Made by a program: the position numbers and the translations under genes
From: Pseudoalteromonas lipolytica
GTDB lineage: Bacteria > Pseudomonadota > Gammaproteobacteria > Enterobacterales > Alteromonadaceae
Direction: 5' to 3'
Assembly: GCF_001306915.1 (NCBI RefSeq)
Contig: NZ_LJTC01000009.1
Span: 1-64,000, forward strand
DNA length: 64,000 bases
Notes under the pieces: generated by a model
What the model was told of the DNA's origin: nothing
Database searches by the model: none
The model's input: only the letters and a program-made list of their open reading frames with translations
Shown here: in pieces, positions 53,791-61,379 of the stretch
Position numbering within the stretch: the stretch's first letter is position 1
Layout: each line of letters opens with the position of its first letter

Positions 53791-56613
53791 TTAAAAGCTT
53801 TGTGAGTATCGGAAGTACAATTGACGACCAATATCAAAGCCACCGTAATATGAATAAGTAGAACTTGGGCCTGAGTACATAATAGGACCACGTTTATCAA
53901 ATACATTGTTAGCACCAATAGAAAGCTTAGATTCCCAAGGCGTATTATAAGTGAACTGTAGGTCGTTAAATGTAGTAGAGCCTACTTTATTTTTAGGCAC
54001 AACTACACCATTAGTCCAATCACGTTGGAAGTTTGGATCACTACAACGGTCTTCAAAATAACAGTCCTCACGCATTGAAGAGAAATAACGCATCGCCCAG
54101 TTTGCACTGAAATCTCCATACGTCCAATTCAAGCCAAAGTTAGCACGTGTTCTAAATGTATCTCCATGACCTACATCTGATTCAACTTTAGTTGTTGGAT
54201 CATTTGTCGATTTTGAATCATATTTTAGTAAGTATGTGCTATCTAGAGTTGCACGGAAGTCACCAAAACCAGTTTCAAATGCATATGCTAATGATAGATC
54301 AATACCTGATGTTTCAGTGAAACCAGCATTGCGCGTACCATATGTTAAATCGTTAACAATTGAGTTGTTCGGATCACGTGAAAACATTGCACATCGTGAT
54401 TCATCACCGCCAATATAACAATCTTTTAAGATCTCATTTGGTGAGTCAGAAACTACCGTGTCAGTGATTTTAATACTCCACCAATCAAGGATGATATCAA
54501 GGTTTTCAACATAACTTGGGTTGTAAACAAAACCAACGGTTTTACTGACAGACTCTTCTGGTTGTAACAGTGGATTTGAACCACTATTGAATGGCACTGG
54601 TGTTTGAGCTGCAGGGCCAGTCGTCGGCACAAAGCCTTGTTGTAACTGACGGTAATCAGCTGGTACATCTTGTAAACAGCGCGCAGAGCCAGCTGCTGTA
54701 CCATAAACTGAATCACATGGATCGATAAAGCCTGTTGTAAAAGTTTGAGAACCACCACCATACAAGTTACTAATTGTTGGAGCTCGGAAGCCTTCAGCCC
54801 AAGTACCGCGAACCAATAAATCATCAGTTGGACGCCACTCAATGCCTACTTTACTGTTCGTTGTATCACCAAAAGTACTGTAATCTGAGTAACGAGTCGC
54901 AAGACTAACGTTTAGAGACTTAGCACCAACAACATCAGATAAAATAGGAACATTTAACTCTGCGTAACCTTCAGTAACATCGTAACCGCCACCCGTTGCA
55001 CCAGATGCAAGAGTAGTACTTTGACCGAGTTGCGCTAGTGCATCAGGGTTATACTCACCCGACTCTTTACGATACTCAGTACCAACAGCGAAAGTTAATG
55101 AGCCTGCAGGTAACTCTGCAAGTAAACCACTTATGTTAGCAAAGTACATTGTTGTTTGAGTTTCACCACGATAATGCAGTGTAGGATACAAGAAGTCTTG
55201 TACATCAGGATCTGCTAGCGAGTTTTCAACAGGCCCTGCACCGAAGCCTGCTAAAGGATTCCACGCAACACACTCAGCTGATGAAATTGGATCATCTTCA
55301 GTACCACACTGAACTTCTCCCGATGCGTTTAAAAATGAAGGGCCAGTAGCGGCTTCAATAGCAGGCTTATAGAAGTTACCGTTGTCTACTTGAACAGTTG
55401 TGCTCTTGCTGTAAACACCACCAACATCCCAGTCAAAATAACGATTAGCTAACTCGAAAGAGCCTTCTAATGCGGCAGTAAAACGTAAAGTATCTTGATT
55501 ACTTTCAGTTGTACGTGGAACTTCCCAACCACGACGAGTAAATGAAACATCTTCGCCAACTGGGTTAAAATAGCTATCACCACTTAACACAAAGCCATCT
55601 GACGCTGATTGATATGGATAACCTGCTACCTGACGTAACGCTTCACGTTCACTATATCCGATATCACTTGTAAAACTAACACTATCAGTAATATCGTAGT
55701 TAGAGCTGATATAAAGAGAGCGTGCACTTAAAGGCGTTTCTAAATGCATTTGGTCAATTGAATTACTTGAACCATTTTCATAAGTTTGCGGTTCAAAATC
55801 GTCAAAAGATGAAGCATTGCCTGGGCGCTTAGCAACCCACCATTGATCATTATAATAAAAACGACCATATTGACCCACTAAAGTACGGTTATTTGGAATA
55901 TCATAACCTGGATATGATACTTCTGAGAAAGAACGGTCTCTCGCCCATACATCACTTTCATCACGCCACTCAGCACCTAAAGTAATTGAACCCTTTTCTC
56001 CCGAAAAGCCAGTGACCATACTAATGTTTTTCTTCTCACCATCACCATCGTCATAGCCACCGCCGTATACTGTGAACTCAAGACCTTCATAGTTTTTACG
56101 AGTGATAATATTAACAACACCAGCCATTGCATCTGAACCGTACATTGCAGACGCGCCATCTTTTAACACATCAATACGTTCAACCATTCCCATTGGAATA
56201 GCCGAGATATCTTGATAACCAGAGGTAGTAATACCCAAACGCTTACCATTGATTAAAACTAAAGTACGGCTGGCGCCTAAGTTACGAAGGTTGACGTAGT
56301 TACCACCCACATTCTCACCAGACACTAATGGCTCAGAACGACTGATTGGCGGTGAACCAGCTGCAGACATATTTTCAATCAAATCAATAACAGATGTGAA
56401 ACCTTGATTAGCAATATCTTCACGACTTATTGTTTGGATTGGTTGTGCTGTTTCAAGGTCAGTAGAGCGAATACGTGACCCCGTTACTTCGATACGCTCT
56501 ACTTTTTCTGCACCTTCATCTGCAGCTACTGCAGAAACTGAAAATGCTGACGTTGATGCTGCGCCAAAAGCAATTGCTAAACGCACTGCTTTTGAAACTT
56601 TATTATTTAACAT
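53791..56613 (-). CDS. TonB-dependent receptor 1 of a three-gene family
   Basis: A 940-residue outer-membrane receptor. I start at ATG 56613, preceded by GGGAGA, giving MLNNKVSKAVRLAIAFGAAS; the longer reading to 56637 adds eight residues that lie in a conserved leader. Signal peptide about 1-31, a short segment KVERIEVTGSRI, a plug about 45-170 (NLRNLGASRTLVLINGKR, DVLKDGASAMYGSDAMAGVVNIITRK) and a barrel ending FRYSQSF. Cys pairs in extracellular loops (for example near QCGTEDD) are notable. Substrate unknown. Closely related to receptor 2 and receptor 3 at the right. Confidence 0.92.
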   Translation of the reverse strand: MLNNKVSKAVRLAIAFGAASTSAFSVSAVAADEGAEKVERIEVTGSRIRSTDLETAQPIQTISREDIANQGFTSVIDLIENMSAAGSPPISRSEPLVSGENVGGNYVNLRNLGASRTLVLINGKRLGITTSGYQDISAIPMGMVERIDVLKDGASAMYGSDAMAGVVNIITRKNYEGLEFTVYGGGYDDGDGEKKNISMVTGFSGEKGSITLGAEWRDESDVWARDRSFSEVSYPGYDIPNNRTLVGQYGRFYYNDQWWVAKRPGNASSFDDFEPQTYENGSSNSIDQMHLETPLSARSLYISSNYDITDSVSFTSDIGYSEREALRQVAGYPYQSASDGFVLSGDSYFNPVGEDVSFTRRGWEVPRTTESNQDTLRFTAALEGSFELANRYFDWDVGGVYSKSTTVQVDNGNFYKPAIEAATGPSFLNASGEVQCGTEDDPISSAECVAWNPLAGFGAGPVENSLADPDVQDFLYPTLHYRGETQTTMYFANISGLLAELPAGSLTFAVGTEYRKESGEYNPDALAQLGQSTTLASGATGGGYDVTEGYAELNVPILSDVVGAKSLNVSLATRYSDYSTFGDTTNSKVGIEWRPTDDLLVRGTWAEGFRAPTISNLYGGGSQTFTTGFIDPCDSVYGTAAGSARCLQDVPADYRQLQQGFVPTTGPAAQTPVPFNSGSNPLLQPEESVSKTVGFVYNPSYVENLDIILDWWSIKITDTVVSDSPNEILKDCYIGGDESRCAMFSRDPNNSIVNDLTYGTRNAGFTETSGIDLSLAYAFETGFGDFRATLDSTYLLKYDSKSTNDPTTKVESDVGHGDTFRTRANFGLNWTYGDFSANWAMRYFSSMREDCYFEDRCSDPNFQRDWTNGVVVPKNKVGSTTFNDLQFTYNTPWESKLSIGANNVFDKRGPIMYSGPSSTYSYYGGFDIGRQLYFRYSQSF

Positions 56614-57208
56614 TTGAATCTCCCTGGTCATATCCATGTTATGACTCTATTAATTTATTTAAACCCATAAAAGGTACTAGTACCCTTTAAGGGAATTAAA
56701 TACTAATAGTATGGAGAGTTTTTGGTCAACAGCTTTTTAACTCATTATTTTCAATGTAAATTTTTTAAACAAACAACATCCCACAATTAGAGATAATAAG
56801 TTTACATAATTTAAAACCACTCATTAACAAATAAAATTAAAAAATAATTACCAAATTGTTTAAACCCAGAAAAGGCAATTACAAACTTAAAAGTGGTTGC
56901 AAAAAACCGTAAATTGTAAACAAAAAGAAAAGGGGTTAACAGCAATGTGGTTTTTTAAATCTACTGATAAATGAGCTTTTGTCAGTATGATTATTTCAAG
57001 TGACTTTCGAGTTATAAAAACTTACATACTCCTAAAATCAAGAGAGCAACAGTCAAGAAAGCAACCACATGGATAGGAAGGAAAAAACCTCATAAGATTT
57101 ATGTGGTGAGCAAATGAAACAACCATTTAAAAATTCATCATACTGGTATTTAAAAAGTAAAAAAAAAGCCACTCTAAGAGCGGCTTTTAAATCGTTTAAG
57201 TTACTAAA
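56614..57208. promoter_or_regulatory. Receptor 1 leader, promoter and AT-rich gap
   Basis: 595 bases with no gene. From right to left on the minus strand it holds the receptor 2 terminator (57161-57187), a long AT-rich stretch, a TTGACC (56724-56729) / TTAGTA (56701-56706) promoter with 17 bp spacing, a 12-bp palindrome GGTACTAGTACC (56673-56684), a hairpin GTCATA (56627-56632) with TATGAC (56640-56645), and a GGGAGA ribosome site. Confidence 0.6.
57161..57187 (-). terminator. Rho-independent terminator of receptor 2
   Basis: AAAAGCC (57164-57170) pairs with GGCTTTT (57181-57187), with inner CTC/GAG pairing. A run of A before it gives the T tract on the minus strand. Confidence 0.85.
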
Positions 57209-59980
57209 TTAGAACTTGAATGTTGCACGTAAATAAACAAAGCGATCCATGTTAACGTCATACTCTGTTACAGAGAAGTTGTTAGTTGAGATAGCTAAGT
57301 CATTATTTAGGTACTCAGGAGATGGCTCTTTTGCAAATAAGTTTTCAATACCTAGAGTAAACTTAGTATTATACGCATCCATCGAGTAACCTACTGAAAC
57401 ATCGTGTACTGTGTATGAACCGATTTCTGCCGCCATACCTGGGTAGAAAGGTGTGTAGCCTAAAACGTCATAGTAGTTTTGCATACGATCTACATAGCGA
57501 GTTTGCCAATGAGCATCAAAGTCACCTAGTGCCCAATCAAGTGCGAAAGTACCTTTATACTCTGGGTAACCAGCATCACCATATTGGATACCAACTTGGT
57601 CTTCACCATCAAACTCATTTGTCATTACGTAAGAAACGTCTAATGAAGTACGGAAACTACCATATTCAGTTTCGAATTTATACGCAGTATAGAAATCGAT
57701 ACCTTCAACATTGTAAGTACCAGAGTTTTGCAGGAAGTTACGTAAGTCAGTTACGTTACCATTAGCATCACGGTCGATGTAGTCACAAGATGCTTCATTA
57801 TCACCTGTAGCACATTCATTAAGAATACGTGAAGCACCATATCGACCAATAGAGTTAGTTACTTCGATGTCATAATAATCAACAGTAAATTCTAAACCTT
57901 CAATTGCGCTTGGGTTATAAACAAAACCGAATGTTTTAGACTCTGATTCTTCCGGTTTTAGATCCGGTGAAGAAACATTCGTGATACGGATTTGAGTATT
58001 AGCTTGGGCGTAACCATTTGGTACACCAGCACAGCCAGGTAAATCAGGAGTAGACCCATCTACTGAGTTACACGGGTCAGTAAGTGTAGGATATGAATCC
58101 GAGTTACCAGCGTATAAATCAGAGATAGATGGAGCACGATAACCTTCAGCCCATGTACCGCGTAACAATAGATCATCGATAGGACGATATTCAACACCAA
58201 CTTTAGCTGTTGAGTTGCTACCGTATGCACTATGGTCTGAGAAACGAATTGCAGGAGAAATTGATAAGCCATCGATTACAGGAATTGAAAGCTCCACATA
58301 TGCTTCATCAAGACGGAAGCCACCAGAAGTTGCATCACGTTGGTTACCTGAAGTTTCACCGCTTTGTGTTAATGGATCTGGAGTGTCATAGCCAGATTCT
58401 TCACGGCGCTCAAAACCAACAGCCATACCAACAACACCTGCTGGAAGCTCAAAAGCATCGCCTGCAAAGTTTAATGTGTAATCTTTCAGTTCAAGACCTT
58501 CACGAGAAACACTATCAAAAGTAACATAATCGATCATTTCTTGAGTTAGTGAACCTGCTCCGCCAAATAGATTTAGAGGCACACAAGAAGTCGCAGCATT
58601 ACAGTTATCGCCTAAAGCTTGGTTGATACGAGTCAGGTTTAATAGACCTGTAGTATATACATCTTGGCTATTCTTACCATAGATGTAAGATGCATCCCAA
58701 ACCCAAGAAGTGTCGCCGATACCACCTTCAAGACCGACCATTGCACGGTATGTAGTATCATTTTGACGATAAATACGGTTACCAGCTTCAACAAAACGAC
58801 GTTGACCAGCAAACGGGACATAACCTTCTACACCAGAGCGCGCAGCATCACCATAAAGTGTTTCACCGAATGGGTTATAAATGTTGTTTTCATGAATATC
58901 AACACGGCTGGCAGCTGCACCAAAAGATGCACCTATAGTCAAAGGCATTGCCGCAAGTAATTGAGATGATTCACGATTAGTCATCATGAAATCTGAAACA
59001 AAGCGAACATCGTCGCTGATGTCATAGAAAGCTTGAACGTAGAAACTATTACGCTCTTGCGGTGTAACTAAATAGTTTTCTGGAGCGTAGTTGTATACAT
59101 CACCGTCACGATCACGGAATGAATCAAGACCAACAGATGAACCGGCACCATTAGGTACTAGATCAAAACCTGCATTTGATTCACCAGCATTGTTCTCAGT
59201 GTAGCCTTGTGCAATTAATTGATTACGAAGATCAGAGCTAATAGAGTTAGAGTTCAGGCGAAGGCGGCCTTTTTCTGTAGTAGAGCTGTTACCCATAGAA
59301 GAAATGTCACGGTCACCTGCCCAGATTTCTTGTTGAGTTACGTGGCTTAGATTTAGCATTAAACCACCACGTTCAGAAGTAGTACCAACAGTCAAATCAG
59401 CAGAGTACTGACGACCATCGTTGTACTTCATATTTTCACCGCCATAAAGAGATAGCTCAACACCATCGAAATCACGGCGCGTGATGATATTTACAACACC
59501 AGCAATTGCATCTGAGCCGTAAATAGCTGAAGCACCATCTTTAACTACCTCAACACGCTCTATTGAGGCAGCAGGGATTGAGTTTAAGTCAACAGTTGAG
59601 CCTAAAGAAGAAACCCAGCGCTTGCCGTTAACTAATACTAATAAACGTTGCGCACCTAAATTTCTAAGGTCCATATTGGTAGCACCATTACCACCATTAT
59701 TGAACGCTGTGTTTAACGCAGCACCAGCTGCAGGAATTTGTTGAAGAATATCACCAATGCTTAATTCACCGGTTGCTGCAAGATCTTCACGGCCAATTAC
59801 TAAAACAGGGCTCGCACTTTCTAAATCGGTTCTTTTAATACGTGAGCCAGTTACTTGAATACGTTCTACTTTTTCAGCGCCTTCTTCAGCAGCAATCGTG
59901 CTTGCTGAAAATGAAGCGGCTGAAGCTGCACCAAAAGCAATCGCTAAGCGAACTGCTTTCGAAACTTGATTATTTAACAT
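57209..59980 (-). CDS. TonB-dependent receptor 2 of a three-gene family
   Basis: A 923-residue outer-membrane receptor that starts at ATG 59980 behind GGGAGA. The signal peptide MLNNQVSKAVRLAIAFGAAS differs at one residue from receptor 1 over that stretch. Plug about 45-165 (DLRNLGAQRLLVLVNGKR, VEVVKDGASAIYGSDAIAGVVNIITRRDF), barrel to the C-terminal YLRATFKF. Loop regions contain cysteine pairs (NCNAATSC, ECATGDNEASC). Its plug and terminal barrel closely match receptor 1 and receptor 3, consistent with tandem duplication and divergence of extracellular loops. Substrate unknown. Confidence 0.92.
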   Translation of the reverse strand: MLNNQVSKAVRLAIAFGAASAASFSASTIAAEEGAEKVERIQVTGSRIKRTDLESASPVLVIGREDLAATGELSIGDILQQIPAAGAALNTAFNNGGNGATNMDLRNLGAQRLLVLVNGKRWVSSLGSTVDLNSIPAASIERVEVVKDGASAIYGSDAIAGVVNIITRRDFDGVELSLYGGENMKYNDGRQYSADLTVGTTSERGGLMLNLSHVTQQEIWAGDRDISSMGNSSTTEKGRLRLNSNSISSDLRNQLIAQGYTENNAGESNAGFDLVPNGAGSSVGLDSFRDRDGDVYNYAPENYLVTPQERNSFYVQAFYDISDDVRFVSDFMMTNRESSQLLAAMPLTIGASFGAAASRVDIHENNIYNPFGETLYGDAARSGVEGYVPFAGQRRFVEAGNRIYRQNDTTYRAMVGLEGGIGDTSWVWDASYIYGKNSQDVYTTGLLNLTRINQALGDNCNAATSCVPLNLFGGAGSLTQEMIDYVTFDSVSREGLELKDYTLNFAGDAFELPAGVVGMAVGFERREESGYDTPDPLTQSGETSGNQRDATSGGFRLDEAYVELSIPVIDGLSISPAIRFSDHSAYGSNSTAKVGVEYRPIDDLLLRGTWAEGYRAPSISDLYAGNSDSYPTLTDPCNSVDGSTPDLPGCAGVPNGYAQANTQIRITNVSSPDLKPEESESKTFGFVYNPSAIEGLEFTVDYYDIEVTNSIGRYGASRILNECATGDNEASCDYIDRDANGNVTDLRNFLQNSGTYNVEGIDFYTAYKFETEYGSFRTSLDVSYVMTNEFDGEDQVGIQYGDAGYPEYKGTFALDWALGDFDAHWQTRYVDRMQNYYDVLGYTPFYPGMAAEIGSYTVHDVSVGYSMDAYNTKFTLGIENLFAKEPSPEYLNNDLAISTNNFSVTEYDVNMDRFVYLRATFKF

Positions 59981-60377
59981 TTGATTCTCCCTGGTCATAT
60001 TCATGTTATGACTTTATTAATTTATTTTTAACTCTAATGGGCCACAAATAACCCTTTAGAGGTAACAAATACTAATAGCAGGCAGAACTTTTGGTCAACT
60101 TTTTTTTAACCTTTGTTTATAAAGAAATTTTATAAAATTCACATTTAAAAAACAATCCAAAAAACTTGTAACTTTAATGTTTTCAATAATTGCAAAAAGC
60201 AACACAGTAACCACTCAAAAAGCAATTAAACTGAAAAAAAGATGCAAAAAACACAACCATCCCAAATAATTAATTTCATTTTTTAGAACAAAATAATTAT
60301 ACAAAAAAAGAATACACTGAACTAGAAAAGTAACATTGGTTTTCTAAACACGCTGTTTATTTTGTCTTTAAGGATTA
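59981..60377. promoter_or_regulatory. Receptor 2 leader, promoter and AT-rich gap
   Basis: 397 bases with no gene. It carries the same arrangement as receptor 1: a GTCATA (59994-59999) and TATGAC (60007-60012) hairpin just before the ribosome site, and TTGACC (60093-60098) with TTAGTA (60070-60075) at 17 bp spacing on the minus strand. The rest, to the methyltransferase stop, is AT-rich and shows no strong terminator for that gene. Confidence 0.6.
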
Positions 60378-61262
60378 TCATGAATTACATTTACTTCCAT
60401 GAATATAAGTAGCGAGAATGTTGCAACTTTCATAACCAAGAAGCTGACCATCCTCCACTTCGATACTTAAAGCTTTTAATTGTTCTAAAATATTTTTTGT
60501 GTTTTTAGCAGCTGCAACTAACTCAGAAAGTCTTTTAATTAACAAATCAAGTTCTTCCATAAATAAACGATACGCTTCTTCAAAGTCTAAATTCCCGTGT
60601 ATATTTTGAAGTAAGAATTCTATAAAAGCTGGAAGGTTTGTACCTTTCAACGCTTCTTGCTCATACTTAAAATGAGTGATTACCTTAGCTTCAATCTCTT
60701 CAACAATTTGCTTTGATAGTAAAAGATTAGAAGAACGAACCGATTTGACGAGCCTTATCAAGTGATTTTCAATATCACTTTTAATGAAGTTTGCGGCCTT
60801 TAAAATTTTTTTGTTTGGTTTAACAATTATAGACTCTGGATGATGACAAACAAATGTGAAAGATCCACCACTTGAAAGTACACGATAGATTTCATCAATA
60901 CTTTGACTAACTTGACTATACTCTAATGAAAATTGCGCTATTACATTGGAAAATGCATTATCATTGAATGGTAAGCACTCGACCGAAGTCTTAGCTAAAA
61001 AGGTACCATTAATGCTTTGGGTGACACCTTTGTGCATCTCAGCTTTGTCTATTCCATAACAATTAAACTGATTATTATTTTGAATCAGTTCTATCAAAGC
61101 GCCATTTCCAGTACCGACATCAAGAACAGTTGAATTTTCTCCAAATTTTTTAGCTGTAGCCTCCCAAAACTCCTTTAACTCACCTTCATAATTCTTTTTA
61201 AACCCACTCCCGAAAGACGTTAAGTGACCTCCGCTCCAATACTCGGACCAATGACTACTCAT
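60378..61262 (-). CDS. Class I SAM-dependent methyltransferase
   Basis: A 294-residue cytoplasmic protein. Residues about 45-150 form a Methyltransf_11-like Rossmann domain with SAM motif VLDVGTGNGALIEL, an acidic residue after the second strand (YGIDKAEM) and EIYRVLSSGGSFTFVCHH. The C-terminal 130 residues are helical, Lys/Glu/Leu-rich and carry no family I recognise. The target is unknown. It sits alone between receptors 2 and 3 on the same strand, and its base composition seems more AT-rich than its neighbours, which could reflect later insertion; that is an impression only. Confidence 0.85.
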   Translation of the reverse strand: MSSHWSEYWSGGHLTSFGSGFKKNYEGELKEFWEATAKKFGENSTVLDVGTGNGALIELIQNNNQFNCYGIDKAEMHKGVTQSINGTFLAKTSVECLPFNDNAFSNVIAQFSLEYSQVSQSIDEIYRVLSSGGSFTFVCHHPESIIVKPNKKILKAANFIKSDIENHLIRLVKSVRSSNLLLSKQIVEEIEAKVITHFKYEQEALKGTNLPAFIEFLLQNIHGNLDFEEAYRLFMEELDLLIKRLSELVAAAKNTKNILEQLKALSIEVEDGQLLGYESCNILATYIHGSKCNS

Positions 61263-61341
61263 TATTCACCCAACTTTAGCTGTAATTTTTTATATATGGT
61301 CATTTTATAAACTTACTAATAAAGGCCTCAGGGTACTTAAA

Positions 61342-61359
61342 AAGCCCCTAACGGGGCTT
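61342..61359 (-). terminator. Rho-independent terminator of receptor 3
   Basis: AAGCCCC (61342-61348) pairs with GGGGCTT (61353-61359) across TAAC. A short T run on the minus strand (A run to the left) supports termination after the receptor 3 stop. Confidence 0.75.
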
Positions 61360-61379
61360 AAAATTTAAAGTGATTAGTA

